This document shows positions 1 through 8,964 of a stretch of DNA of 64,000 nt, piece by piece. Every line of letters starts with the position of its first letter. Positions within the stretch are counted from its first letter, which is position 1. The notes beneath the pieces are model-generated. The model had not been told where the DNA came from. It made no database searches and worked only from the letters and a program-made list of their open reading frames with translations. The stretch lies in assembly GCA_029557895.1 (NCBI GenBank), contig JAKQHT010000020.1, forward strand, positions 186,001-250,000, written 5' to 3'. Both the position numbers and the translations under genes were made by a program. Source of the stretch: Bacteroidota bacterium (GTDB lineage Bacteria; Bacteroidota; Bacteroidia; Flavobacteriales; Flavobacteriaceae).

Positions 1-272
1 TGGACCATATTAAGGATGCAGTATATTACCTGCAAGGATCGGGAATCAAAACCATTGCGGCAACTGAAAAAACAGACAAAAACCTCTACGACATCTCTTT
101 TACAGAGCCCTGTGCCATCATCATGGGTTCTGAAGGAAAAGGTATTAATCCTTCGGTGCTGAAAATCGTTGATGAGAAAGCAAGGCTTCCATTGATGGGC
201 GACATCGGATCCCTGAACGTATCGGTAGCTTGTGGGGCGTTTTTGTACGAAGTGGTCAGACAACGCCTCTAA
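1..272 (+). CDS. rlmB: 23S rRNA (guanosine-2251-2'-O)-methyltransferase RlmB, C-terminal end (partial)
   Basis: The open frame enters from the left edge (first full codon at 3) and ends with TAA at 270-272, giving about 89 residues. They carry the two SPOUT/TrmH-family signatures that form the knotted SAM site: MGSEGKGI near the middle and GSLNVSVACG near the end. The family 2'-O-methylates G2251 in the 23S rRNA peptidyl-transferase region. The N-terminal substrate-binding domain lies outside the window, so RlmB rather than another TrmH-type enzyme is inferred from the C-terminal motifs. The stop codon overlaps the convergent rhomboid gene's stop by four bases. Confidence 0.85.
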   Translation, partial: DHIKDAVYYLQGSGIKTIAATEKTDKNLYDISFTEPCAIIMGSEGKGINPSVLKIVDEKARLPLMGDIGSLNVSVACGAFLYEVVRQRL

Positions 273-1006
273 TCGTTGCGTTTCTTAAAATGGTAAGTGA
301 TTTTCAATGGTGCTTCCGTTTCTTCAAGTTCAATATCGGGCTTTATATGCTCTATGAAATTGCCATTTTCATCAAAATGTCTTAAAAAAGGATCATCTTC
401 TTCTACAAAGTCCGGTTGCTGCCAAACATACTTTTCGGGCTTTGCAATGGCTTTCCTAAAAACCACAGCAAATAATAATCCCGTTAACAAACCCGCCAAA
501 TGGCCTTCCCAAGAAATCTTTTCCTCTACGGGAAATACATACCAAATCATACTTCCGTATAAGAAAACTACAATTAGTGAAAGCGCAACCAACCGATAAT
601 ACTTGGCAAAAATTCCTTTAAAAAAGACAAATCCCATCAGTACATATACAAGGCCACTGGCACCAATATGGTTTGATGGTCGGCCAATTATCCAAGTAAT
701 CGTTCCAGAAAGAAGGATTCCGTAAAGCAAAACCTTCCAAGCAATGGGCCTATAAAAATAAAACAGTGCCATAGACAGGATGAACAACGGCACCGTATTA
801 TTAAAAATATGTTGAATATCATTATGGATGAACGGACTGAAAACTATACCCCGAAGACCTTGAAACGTTTGGGGATGAATTCCAAAATCTTTGATTTCGG
901 GAAAAAACCGCACTTGTGCCCAAAAAACAAGCCACAGCACAATCACAAACGCCAATGGGTAAGCAAAAACCCCGGTGGAATATCTAAACTGTTCGTGTTG
1001 GGACAT
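269..1006 (-). CDS. Rhomboid family intramembrane serine protease
   Basis: A 245-residue polytopic membrane protein with the rhomboid catalytic set: HxxxN in the second segment (His66, Asn70), the GASG box with the nucleophile Ser117, and the partner His169 in GHLAGL. About six membrane segments are followed by a charged, acidic cytosolic C-terminal tail of about 60 residues. Such proteases cleave membrane-anchored substrates inside the bilayer; the substrate here is unknown. I place the start at the ATG at 1006 (MSQHEQF); a frame extension to 1081 gives an unlikely, non-hydrophobic leader. It converges on rlmB and diverges from rarA. Confidence 0.85.
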   Translation of the reverse strand: MSQHEQFRYSTGVFAYPLAFVIVLWLVFWAQVRFFPEIKDFGIHPQTFQGLRGIVFSPFIHNDIQHIFNNTVPLFILSMALFYFYRPIAWKVLLYGILLSGTITWIIGRPSNHIGASGLVYVLMGFVFFKGIFAKYYRLVALSLIVVFLYGSMIWYVFPVEEKISWEGHLAGLLTGLLFAVVFRKAIAKPEKYVWQQPDFVEEDDPFLRHFDENGNFIEHIKPDIELEETEAPLKITYHFKKRND

Positions 1007-1256
1007 GTTATAATTAACGATTTTTGGTTTTGAATAATGTGCTGTGCAAACAAGTAATAGGCGGTATGAATTGGGCGGCATAATGAAAGTACATTATTTA
1101 CTTCCCAATCGCATTTTACCTCTTACTTCTTCCTCATACCTCACCTCAACCATCCAAAACATAGGTTCTTGCAATGCAACAACGCATTTTATAAAGGACA
1201 ATAACAAATAACCTACCAAAGGAGCGTCTTATGAAAATTTGTCATGTGATATTTCG

Positions 1257-1264
1257 TAATTTTA
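1257..1264 (+). promoter_or_regulatory. Candidate -7 promoter box of rarA, four bases before its ATG
   Basis: TAATTTTA differs at one position from the Bacteroidota -7 consensus TAnnTTTG. It is followed by CACA and then the rarA ATG, so the transcript could be leaderless. A TTTG at 1238-1241 is 15 bases upstream, slightly closer than the usual -33 spacing, so the -33 assignment is weak. Confidence 0.4.
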
Positions 1265-1268
1265 CACA

Positions 1269-2549
1269 ATGAACGAACCTTTAGCAGAACGATTACGTCC
1301 AAAACACCTAAAAGATTACGTCAGCCAGTCCCATTTGGTTGGCGATAAAGGCGTTTTGACACAGCACATCAAACAGGGCATCATTCCATCCATGATATTC
1401 TGGGGACCACCAGGTACCGGGAAAACCACTTTAGCAAATATCATTGCCAAGGAATCCAGTAGGCCGTTCTACGCATTGAGTGCCATTAACAGTGGTGTCA
1501 AAGATGTGCGAGATGTCATCGAAAAGACCAAGCAAAGTGGCGGGCTCTTTACCAGCAAAAACCCGATTCTATTCATTGATGAAATCCATCGTTTTAGCAA
1601 ATCACAACAAGATTCACTATTGCAAGCAGTTGAAAAAGGCTGGATAACACTCATTGGTGCCACAACCGAGAACCCAAGTTTTGAGGTTATCTCTGCCCTA
1701 CTCTCTCGGTGTCAGGTATATGTCCTCAACGCTTTTGAAAAGAAAGATTTGGAAATCCTGTTGCTACGTGCCGTCAATGATGACGAATTTCTGTCAAAAT
1801 TAAATATTGAATTAAAAGAAACAGAAGCGTTGATACAACTATCGGGGGGCGATGCCAGAAAACTGCTCAATATCTTTGAGCTGGTTGTTACTAGCTATCC
1901 GCAAACTGAAAAAATAACCATTACCAATGACGCCGTTAAAGAGCGTGTGCAGAACAATATGGCACGTTATGACAAAACCGGCGAACAACATTACGACATT
2001 ATCTCGGCTTTTATTAAATCCATTCGCGGTAGCGACCCAAATGCGGCGGTCTATTATCTGGCTCGCATGATAGAAGGTGGTGAGGATGTCAAATTTATTG
2101 CAAGGCGCATGCTCATTTTGGCCAGTGAAGACATAGGGAATGCCAACCCGACTGCTTTGGTGATTGCAAACAGCACCTTTCAAGCAGTTTCTGTAATTGG
2201 TAACCCTGAATCTCGGATTATTTTGAGCCAATGTGCCATCTATCTCGCCACTTCGCCCAAAAGCAATGCTTCTTATGAAGCCATCAATAAGGCACAGCTG
2301 TTGGTAAGGGAAACCGGTGATCTTCCTGTACCATTGTCCATCAGAAATGCACCAACGAAATTAATGAAAGAACTTGGATATGGCGACAATTATCAATATG
2401 CTCATAACTACGAAAACAATTTTGTACCACACGAGTTTATGCCTGAAGATATCAAGAATACACAATTGTTTTCACCTGGAAACAATCAGCGAGAAAATGC
2501 CCAACGTGAGTTTTTGAGACAACGGTGGAAAGAGAAATATGGTTATTGA
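1269..2549 (+). CDS. rarA: Replication-associated recombination protein A (RarA/MgsA AAA+ ATPase)
   Basis: A 426-residue AAA+ ATPase related to clamp-loader subunits and RuvB. Walker A GPPGTGKT is at residues 46-53, the Walker B DEIH at 104-107 and the sensor-1 ATTENPSF at about 131-138; the remainder is the tetramerisation and C-terminal domain (family length about 430-450). RarA acts at stalled replication forks with SSB. The start is ATG 1269 (MNEPLAERLRP), the usual N-terminus. It is monocistronic between a divergent rhomboid gene and a convergent VWA gene. The start codon lies unusually close to a promoter-like box. Confidence 0.95.
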   Translation: MNEPLAERLRPKHLKDYVSQSHLVGDKGVLTQHIKQGIIPSMIFWGPPGTGKTTLANIIAKESSRPFYALSAINSGVKDVRDVIEKTKQSGGLFTSKNPILFIDEIHRFSKSQQDSLLQAVEKGWITLIGATTENPSFEVISALLSRCQVYVLNAFEKKDLEILLLRAVNDDEFLSKLNIELKETEALIQLSGGDARKLLNIFELVVTSYPQTEKITITNDAVKERVQNNMARYDKTGEQHYDIISAFIKSIRGSDPNAAVYYLARMIEGGEDVKFIARRMLILASEDIGNANPTALVIANSTFQAVSVIGNPESRIILSQCAIYLATSPKSNASYEAINKAQLLVRETGDLPVPLSIRNAPTKLMKELGYGDNYQYAHNYENNFVPHEFMPEDIKNTQLFSPGNNQRENAQREFLRQRWKEKYGY

Positions 2550-2577
2550 TTGCAAACTTGCATCAAAGTCTGCGACA

Positions 2578-3579
2578 TCAATTGCTTTGTACCAAATCAA
2601 TTTCAAAAGGAAGATCGATAATTTCGCCGTAAGGAAGCTTAACTTTAAGTGTGTGTTTGAGGCTTTTGCCAAATTTTAAATTTCCCTTTACAGGTTTTGC
2701 AACCCACTCTGTATGGTACACAACGGCCGTTTTGTTTACCAAGCTTCCCAGATTCCCGAAAATGCTCAATAGCTCCTCGGTTTCTTCAACATAAATATAG
2801 GCGCCATTGGTCTCAAGCGCTTGTTGACGGAGCACTTCAGAATCTTTTTTCAAACTTATGTTATATAATGGTACATTGGTCTGCAATGATCTGGAAACAG
2901 CTTGATCATAAGCCTTTTTGCCTCCGGCCATTCCATCGGTCAAAGAAAGTAAAGCCTTTATTTTTGTTTTTGCATTCAAATCTAAATATTGCAAAGTAGA
3001 ATCCTGTGCCTGAAACAGAGGGCTTCCCCCCGCAACACGTGTCATCTGAAGTGAATCCAGTTGTTTTTTGAACATTGCCGTATCTTGTACAAAACCCTGC
3101 CCTATGGCCCCATAGCCCTTACTGGTAATACCAAATGCCCAAAGCATCAGGTAGTTATCATTTCCAAAATTTTGATTGAAAATGTTGGCGGCCATAAACC
3201 GCTTTTTGTCACGGTCATTGGTGTTCATACTGCCACTATGATCAACAAGTAAAATGGCCGAGAATGATTCTTTTTGTTTGGGATTGGTCTTGTCAAAATC
3301 TGTTAAAGAAAATACGGTCAAAGGACGTTTAAGCGTATCCATTGATAAATCTTTGCCCCTGACACTGCCTTCTGTGTTCTTGCTATCCCTAAAAACCATG
3401 AAATCTATGGCAAACTTCAATTCGTCGTCAGAGAGCCGGAGCAATTCTGATTTCAAAATTGCCGCTGATGGTTTGGAGCCATCCTCCAATGGTTGCATTG
3501 GTCTGGGATTACAGAATTTCAATAGCAGCAATACCAAGATCACTATAACAATTACCAGAAAAAAAATGCGCTTTTTCAT
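2578..3579 (-). CDS. von Willebrand factor type A domain protein, membrane anchored
   Basis: A 333-residue protein with one N-terminal membrane segment (about residues 5-21), a linker, and a VWA domain whose metal-ion-dependent adhesion site starts at DHSGS (Asp113, Ser115, Ser117). The domain runs to about residue 290 and a short beta-rich tail follows. VWA domains bind protein partners through a divalent metal; the partner is unknown. No MoxR ATPase or other VWA gene lies beside it, so it is not part of a BatABCD-type cluster. I chose ATG 3579 (MKKRIFF); ATG 3585 is also possible. A terminator separates it from the upstream membrane-protein gene. Confidence 0.75.
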   Translation of the reverse strand: MKKRIFFLVIVIVILVLLLLKFCNPRPMQPLEDGSKPSAAILKSELLRLSDDELKFAIDFMVFRDSKNTEGSVRGKDLSMDTLKRPLTVFSLTDFDKTNPKQKESFSAILLVDHSGSMNTNDRDKKRFMAANIFNQNFGNDNYLMLWAFGITSKGYGAIGQGFVQDTAMFKKQLDSLQMTRVAGGSPLFQAQDSTLQYLDLNAKTKIKALLSLTDGMAGGKKAYDQAVSRSLQTNVPLYNISLKKDSEVLRQQALETNGAYIYVEETEELLSIFGNLGSLVNKTAVVYHTEWVAKPVKGNLKFGKSLKHTLKVKLPYGEIIDLPFEIDLVQSN

Positions 3580-3607
3580 AAACATATTTCTAAATAGTGC
3601 CCAATCT

Positions 3608-3642
3608 AAAAAAAAAAACCATTGCCACAAAAAGCAATGGTT
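3608..3642 (-). terminator. Rho-independent terminator after the 3660-4058 gene
   Basis: Perfect 9-bp inverted repeat AACCATTGC (3617-3625) and GCAATGGTT (3634-3642) with an 8-base loop. Read on the minus strand it ends in a run of T (3618 down to 3608), 18 bases past the stop of the small membrane-protein gene. Confidence 0.85.
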
Positions 3643-3659
3643 GCATTAACCGTAAGACA

Positions 3660-4058
3660 TTATTTCTTTGAAATAATTTTTAGATACAACAATGATTTTA
3701 ATGTGATTTGATAAAGTTCACGAATCAAGCCAATGCCCAATGGCATAAAATAAGCAATAATCAACGTGGTAAGGAACGGCCCGAAACCGCCCATATATTT
3801 GTTGAGTCCGGCTATCAGCGCCATGACTATCCCTATGGGATAGGTTATTGCAATGAGGGCATCGAACATGCGAATGAACCAGGTGAACAGTGGAAAGTCA
3901 TTGGCCAACACCTTTTCTTCGGAATCATCCGCTCCGGAACTGGAAAGGTTTCTCAAGGCACTATTGTAAATATGCCAGGGCAATGTAAAGGGTTTTACAA
4001 TAATGAGTTCAAGTACTTTCAATAGGGCTTTTCCGTAATCGATGTGTTGTGTTTTCAT
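3660..4058 (-). CDS. Small hypothetical membrane protein
   Basis: A 132-residue protein that I do not recognise. The N-terminal half is amphipathic with an acidic stretch (SGADDSEEK), and the C-terminal half has two predicted membrane segments around residues 65-110. The start is ATG 4058. It has its own downstream terminator and sits 40 bases past the stop of an exported lipoprotein gene on the same strand, so co-transcription with 4099-4650 is possible. No function can be assigned. Confidence 0.6.
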   Translation of the reverse strand: MKTQHIDYGKALLKVLELIIVKPFTLPWHIYNSALRNLSSSGADDSEEKVLANDFPLFTWFIRMFDALIAITYPIGIVMALIAGLNKYMGGFGPFLTTLIIAYFMPLGIGLIRELYQITLKSLLYLKIISKK

Positions 4059-4098
4059 AGTTTATAAGGGTTTTGAATTTTAGACGTTTTGGGTTGCT

Positions 4099-4650
4099 TC
4101 AATCGTTTCTTTGTAATTTGAAATCGCCGTTGCGTATTTCATAAATAATGGTATCGGGCGATTCGGCCACGAACATATCACCTGAAAATGTGCCTGAAAT
4201 ATAGACATCCGTAATCTGGTCAATGGTCAAGGTCACTTCCGTGGAAACGGTCGCAAAATTGGGTCCACCATAGGTCAAGTTAATGGCATAATTGTACTCT
4301 GGGTCGGCAAAATATCCCGAAATGACATAAGTGCCCACGCCAAGGTCTGACTCTTGCCTCAAATTGGTCAGAACCATACTGATTTGCCTCAAGTTTTCCT
4401 GCGGATTGTTCATGGTGTTGGTACTTGCACCGAACGAAATGGACGAAACATTGCCGTTTTCATAAAAATCGATGTACGAGAAGGCGCCTTCGTCATGAGT
4501 TTTGAGCTCTCCGTTAAGCTCAAAACGGATGTACCATTCCGATGACGGGTCGCCATCGCCTTGCTGGTCATCGCTATTTCCATCGTCATTGGAGGAGCAA
4601 GAGAAGCTTATGGAAATAAGCAAAAAAAGGAGGGTTTTGAAATTTTTCAT
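4099..4650 (-). CDS. Hypothetical lipoprotein
   Basis: A 183-residue protein with a lipoprotein signal (hydrophobic residues 5-17 then a lipobox ending in Cys18) followed by a low-complexity Asp/Gly/Ser linker typical of Bacteroidota surface lipoproteins. The mature domain is rich in beta-strand residues and Asn/Thr, and resembles the small DUF6252-type beta-sandwich lipoproteins of flavobacteria, though I cannot confirm this by eye. It lies just downstream of another lipoprotein gene (24-base gap), suggesting a two-gene unit. Function unknown. Confidence 0.65.
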   Translation of the reverse strand: MKNFKTLLFLLISISFSCSSNDDGNSDDQQGDGDPSSEWYIRFELNGELKTHDEGAFSYIDFYENGNVSSISFGASTNTMNNPQENLRQISMVLTNLRQESDLGVGTYVISGYFADPEYNYAINLTYGGPNFATVSTEVTLTIDQITDVYISGTFSGDMFVAESPDTIIYEIRNGDFKLQRND

Positions 4651-4674
4651 GATGATAGTGCATTTAGGGTCAAA

Positions 4675-4971
4675 TTAATTTTTACAATAGCTTCCCAACA
4701 TCCCGCCGCCATCCAGACAACCTTTGTCTGTAAGGGTAAATACTTGGGTCTCTCCTGCGGCTGTGATACGCACCTTCTTGCCGTCCACGGTGTACTCGGC
4801 CTCTTTGGTGACACCCATGAACACGATTTCCACGGTATTGCCCGAAGTAAAGTTCAATTGGTCAAAAAAGGCATTGTCGTTTCCTACATACGTACCTTGA
4901 AGACCGTTGCTGCAACCGCTCAACATAACAAGGCAGCACATCAAAAAAGTGGTTTTTAAAAGTGTTTTCAT
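4675..4971 (-). CDS. Small hypothetical lipoprotein
   Basis: A 98-residue protein starting at ATG 4971, with a signal peptide and lipobox LSGC at residues 17-20. The mature part of about 79 residues has alternating beta-strand pattern (GTYVG, VEIVF, EYTVDGKKVRI) and two Cys residues near the end (KGCLDGGGM, SYCKN). The longer frame to 5028 would bury the signal peptide, so it is rejected. Not recognised; the short lipid-anchored beta-domain is all that can be said. Confidence 0.6.
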   Translation of the reverse strand: MKTLLKTTFLMCCLVMLSGCSNGLQGTYVGNDNAFFDQLNFTSGNTVEIVFMGVTKEAEYTVDGKKVRITAAGETQVFTLTDKGCLDGGGMLGSYCKN

Positions 4972-5073
4972 AGTATATCGATTGATAGGTACATCAAAAC
5001 TATCTTTACCATAGCTAATTATCAACAACCAATTAGTTTCTGCCCGATTTGGGTTATTTTTTGCACCAAACGC

Positions 5074-5103
5074 TTTGATAGTTGTTGAAAAATATTAATT
5101 TTA
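5074..5103 (+). promoter_or_regulatory. Candidate promoter of the histidine kinase/LytTR pair
   Basis: TTTG (5074-5077), 18 bases, then TAATTTTA (5096-5103), close to the Bacteroidota consensus TTTG-N17-23-TAnnTTTG. Transcription would start near 5108-5111, leaving a leader of about 40 bases before ATG 5152. Confidence 0.5.
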
Positions 5104-5151
5104 GCTTGCTTCCCAATAACCAATCGATAGCCTTCAATAACCCAAGCCATT

Positions 5152-7233
5152 ATGAGGCATACTTCTCTGTTGTTTATTTTATTGGTAATTTCGTTGTACG
5201 GCTTTGCCCAGCAGAGAGAAATAGACTCTATTGAAACGCTTTTGGCAAACCATAAAGAAGCTGATACAATCAAACTCAAATTATTGGATGGTTTAGCAAG
5301 TGGTTATACAGATATTGACCCTAAAAAAGGGCTCGAGTATGCTGACCTCCAATTGGCATTGGCAACCGTTTTGGACCAAAAAAGCAGTATTTCCAAAGCC
5401 TATATCAACAAAGCTAACAATCACCTGACCATGAACCAGGATTCCCTTGCGCTAAACTGTTTTCAAAAGGCTTACGATATTGATGTTTCCATCAACGATG
5501 CCGATGGACAAGGTGTGATATTGTATGGTATGGCATGGGTGTATCAAAACCGAGGCGACTATCATAAAGCCATAGAACTCTACCAAAAATCCCATGCGAT
5601 TTTTGAATCCTTGGACGCTTATATAAAAATGGCAACCGTCCAGAATTCCATTGGAATCAGCCAAATGTACCTAACTGACTATCAACATGCTTTGGAAAAC
5701 TACCTGAAAGCCCTAAAGATCTACGAAATAAACGGTATGGCAGAGAGCGTAGAAGCTGCAACAGTATTGGGCAATATAGGATTGATATACAATCGTATGG
5801 GAAAGAACCTCGAGTTGGGCATTCAATACCACGAAAGAGCTTTAAAAATCTATAGAACAAATGGCAACAAATATAATGAAGCCAACACCTTGAGCAACAT
5901 GGCCAATGCTTATGACAACCTGAAACAGCCCCAAAAAGCCATTGAACTCCAACAACAAGCTTATACCCTATTTGAAGAAGTGGGAAGCAAAAGAGGCATG
6001 GCCAATGCCTTGACCAATACGGGCATAGCCTATACAAGCATCGATTATAACAAAACCATAGAATATTTGGAACGAACCATGCCCATTTATGAAGAAATCA
6101 ATGACAAGCATGGACAGACCATCGTCCTCCAATATTTAGGGGAAGCACTTTTAAACTTGCCGGTAACCAAAACCAGTTTATCTGAAGCCGAAGAATATTT
6201 GAAGCAAGGAATCAAAACGGCAAAGGAAACCGGTTACCTACAGGCTGAATCTGACATTAACAGTCTGTTGGCAGAACTCTATCTCAAAAAAAACGATTTC
6301 AAAAATGCCTATAATTATAAAATAATGGCGGTAAAACTTCAGGACAGTATTATGTCCCAAGAAAACCTTGAGCAAATTACCCGCCTTGAAGAACAGTACA
6401 AATACGAAAAAAAAGAGGCCGAAATCAGGGCAGAACATGAAAAAGAACAAGCCCTAGCGCAATCCGAAATAATAAAACAAAAGCTCATCAAGACCCTATT
6501 TTTTGTTGGTGGAGGCTTATTGATCTTGTCTGGCAGCATCTGGTTATTCATGTACAAACGCAAGAGGGATGCACTTGAAAAACAGCACGAAGCAGAATAT
6601 AAAGCGACCGTTGCCGAAACCGAACTCAAAGCCCTTCGGGCACAGATGAACCCACATTTTATCTTTAACTCGCTCAACTCCATAGGTGATTACATTTCCA
6701 AGAACGACACCAACAAAGCAAAAACATATTTATCAAAGTTTGCCAAAATCATGCGGCAGACCTTGGAACATTCCAACGAAAAGGAAATTCCGCTCGATGC
6801 CGACCTTGAACTTCTGGAAGATTATATGCAGATGGAAAACCAGCGTTTGGGCAACAAATTCACCTATACCATTGAAATTGACGAGCAAATAGACAAAGAA
6901 AACACACTGGTACCACCCATGATCTTGCAGCCTTTTGTGGAAAACAGCATCTGGCACGGCATTTCAAAAAAAGAAGGTACCGGACACATCAACATCAAAA
7001 TCAAGAAAGAAAACGATATGCTTCAATGCACCGTGGACGATAACGGGGCAGGCATAACGCCGAACGCAGATACATCGGAACTGAAAAAATCACTGGGGCA
7101 GAACATCACCCGAAAACGCATAGACATCATAAACAAAAACAAACAGGCCAACGGAAACGTGACCATCCGGAACAAGCCCGACGGACAGGGCGTTTTGGTG
7201 GAAGTCCGGCTTCCGTTGGAAACAGCTTTTTAA
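5152..7233 (+). CDS. TPR-containing LytS-type sensor histidine kinase
   Basis: A 693-residue kinase. It has a signal peptide (about 1-19), a periplasmic array of TPR repeats (about 30-400), a coiled coil (about 405-445), a single membrane segment (about 448-467), another coiled coil, and a cytoplasmic His_kinase domain whose QMNPHFIFNSL motif holds the phospho-acceptor His502. An HATPase domain with the N box QPFVENSIWHG and G box DDNGAG follows. This layout is common in Bacteroidota, where the TPR part is thought to sense a protein or peptide ligand. The LytTR regulator gene begins four bases after its stop, so the two are a cognate pair. Confidence 0.9.
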   Translation: MRHTSLLFILLVISLYGFAQQREIDSIETLLANHKEADTIKLKLLDGLASGYTDIDPKKGLEYADLQLALATVLDQKSSISKAYINKANNHLTMNQDSLALNCFQKAYDIDVSINDADGQGVILYGMAWVYQNRGDYHKAIELYQKSHAIFESLDAYIKMATVQNSIGISQMYLTDYQHALENYLKALKIYEINGMAESVEAATVLGNIGLIYNRMGKNLELGIQYHERALKIYRTNGNKYNEANTLSNMANAYDNLKQPQKAIELQQQAYTLFEEVGSKRGMANALTNTGIAYTSIDYNKTIEYLERTMPIYEEINDKHGQTIVLQYLGEALLNLPVTKTSLSEAEEYLKQGIKTAKETGYLQAESDINSLLAELYLKKNDFKNAYNYKIMAVKLQDSIMSQENLEQITRLEEQYKYEKKEAEIRAEHEKEQALAQSEIIKQKLIKTLFFVGGGLLILSGSIWLFMYKRKRDALEKQHEAEYKATVAETELKALRAQMNPHFIFNSLNSIGDYISKNDTNKAKTYLSKFAKIMRQTLEHSNEKEIPLDADLELLEDYMQMENQRLGNKFTYTIEIDEQIDKENTLVPPMILQPFVENSIWHGISKKEGTGHINIKIKKENDMLQCTVDDNGAGITPNADTSELKKSLGQNITRKRIDIINKNKQANGNVTIRNKPDGQGVLVEVRLPLETAF

Positions 7234-7237
7234 AAAA

Positions 7238-7978
7238 ATGATAAAAACCATCATAGTTGACGACGAGCAGCACTGCATCGATTGGTTAAAGGACATATTG
7301 GCACGGCAACCCGATGTGGATGTCATCACTGCGTGCCGTTCTGTGGACGAGGCCGAAAAGCTTTTGAAGCACCTTACGCCAGATGTAGTATTTCTCGATG
7401 TACAAATCCATGACAAAACCGGCTTTGACCTGTTGCGACGCTTGGAACAGGTCGATTTTGAGGTCATTTTTACCACAGCTTACGAAAAATATGCCGTACA
7501 AGCCTTTAAGTTCAGTGCGGTAGATTATTTATTGAAACCCATAGACGAAGACGAACTGAAACTCGCCCTTGAAAAAGTATCGGAAAAGCTGAAAACCAAG
7601 GATTTTTCAGAAAAAATGGATGTTTTGCTTTCTAACGTACAACATAGCGGACGGCATAAAAAAATCACCATTCCCACCCAGGACGGTTATCTTTTTCAGG
7701 ATATTTCAGAAATTGTGCGCTGCCAATCGGAAGGCAACTACACACATATTTTCATCAATGGTGCCAAACAACCCGTTCTGGTATCAAAAACCCTAAAAAC
7801 TTTTGAGGAACTGTTGACGGATCACGGTTTTTTCCGTATCCACAATACCCATTTGATCAATATGGGATTTATTTCAAAATATACAAAAGGCAAAGGCGGC
7901 TATGTGACCCTGAAGGACCACACTGTTCTGGAGGTTTCCACGAGGCGCAAGGATGAATTTTTAAAAATGATGGGCTGA
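7238..7978 (+). CDS. LytTR family response regulator
   Basis: A 246-residue two-domain regulator. The receiver domain (about 1-120) has the acidic pair Asp8/Asp9, the phospho-acceptor Asp54 in FLDVQ, and Thr/Lys switch residues (TTAYEKY, LLKPI). The C-terminal LytTR domain (about 140-245) has the typical SEGNYTHIF and FFRIHNTHLIN segments and binds DNA through beta-strands. It is phosphorylated by the kinase encoded four bases upstream. Target promoters cannot be told from this window; both neighbouring downstream genes are on the other strand. Confidence 0.93.
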   Translation: MIKTIIVDDEQHCIDWLKDILARQPDVDVITACRSVDEAEKLLKHLTPDVVFLDVQIHDKTGFDLLRRLEQVDFEVIFTTAYEKYAVQAFKFSAVDYLLKPIDEDELKLALEKVSEKLKTKDFSEKMDVLLSNVQHSGRHKKITIPTQDGYLFQDISEIVRCQSEGNYTHIFINGAKQPVLVSKTLKTFEELLTDHGFFRIHNTHLINMGFISKYTKGKGGYVTLKDHTVLEVSTRRKDEFLKMMG

Positions 7979-8032
7979 AACCCAAATGGGCTGCCTTCAA
8001 GCTTCGCACCAATAATTCCTACCAAAGTAGAA

Positions 8033-8884
8033 TTAAAATTTTATATCGATCGGATTTCCCGACAGGATGCTACCGTCTTCAGAATATATCCATACACTAT
8101 CCTTTTTGTAAACAATGGCTTTGCTGTCCTTAACTGAAAAGACATCTTTGATGCCTGTATCCAAGAGTACCAACACTACTTTTGGTGTGCTATCAACCAA
8201 TTGGTAGCCTTTATCTATCGGTTGGGCATAAAGTGTTGCATTCAATCCCACATTTTTTCCAACATTGGTGACGGGTTCAGGCACTACTGATGTTGCTGTT
8301 TTTGGCTCGGGCGCAGTTGGCGCTGATTGTTGTTCTTCTTTCAAGCTTTTTATTTCCTCTTTGAGCTTTTCAATTTCTTGTTGTTGCTTTGTCTTTTCAA
8401 CTGTAGCTGCTATTGCTTTAGATCGAGAAGTTACCACTTCATTGGGCCGGTATGCATACTGTAAATGCTGAAACGTCTCAAAAGCTTTCCGCAAAGCGAG
8501 ATTATAAGCCTTCTGGTACTGTTTTTCCTTGCTATCGCCCACCCTGGAAGTCATGATAAGCTTGCCATCACAATTTTTGAGACTGATGCTCACTTTGGTT
8601 CGGAGCATACTACTGCTATCTTCAACATCAGCCATAAGAGCAAGACATTGGTTATCAGCTAAATCAGATGGAAAATCTTCGCCTTCAATGTAAGCAGTAT
8701 AGCCATACTTGTTGAAAAGAAACTTGGTAAGCGAGTTGAGTTGGTACTTGTCCTTTTCTTTCAAGAATTCGTAGCGTTGTGGCACAATGATATACTTGTA
8801 ATCGTTGATGCTGTTTTGAGCAAAACCATTGATCTGAACTGCAAAAGCGAGGACAAATAGGTAAAAAATTCTGTACATATCCAT
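8033..8884 (-). CDS. Hypothetical exported protein
   Basis: A 283-residue protein with a signal peptide (cleavage after about residue 22, FAQ). An N-terminal globular domain (about 25-150) is followed by a predicted coiled coil rich in Lys/Glu (about 158-185), a Pro/Thr/Ala linker and a C-terminal beta-rich domain. I recognise the general pattern as a flavobacterial conserved hypothetical but no named family. ATG 8884 is used; ATG 8878 is an alternative. It is read towards the kinase operon and is separated by 80 bases from the next lipoprotein gene. Confidence 0.6.
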   Translation of the reverse strand: MDMYRIFYLFVLAFAVQINGFAQNSINDYKYIIVPQRYEFLKEKDKYQLNSLTKFLFNKYGYTAYIEGEDFPSDLADNQCLALMADVEDSSSMLRTKVSISLKNCDGKLIMTSRVGDSKEKQYQKAYNLALRKAFETFQHLQYAYRPNEVVTSRSKAIAATVEKTKQQQEIEKLKEEIKSLKEEQQSAPTAPEPKTATSVVPEPVTNVGKNVGLNATLYAQPIDKGYQLVDSTPKVVLVLLDTGIKDVFSVKDSKAIVYKKDSVWIYSEDGSILSGNPIDIKF

Positions 8885-8964
8885 TTTTTTAGAAACTGCT
8901 TCTCAATTTGTAAAGATACACTTTGCGATAGGATTTTAAAAACTGATGCTACAATTTAAGCAAT

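Noticed and set aside
2578-3579. Part of a Bat/MoxR aerotolerance cluster
   Set aside because: No MoxR ATPase, other VWA or TPR Bat gene is adjacent to this VWA gene.
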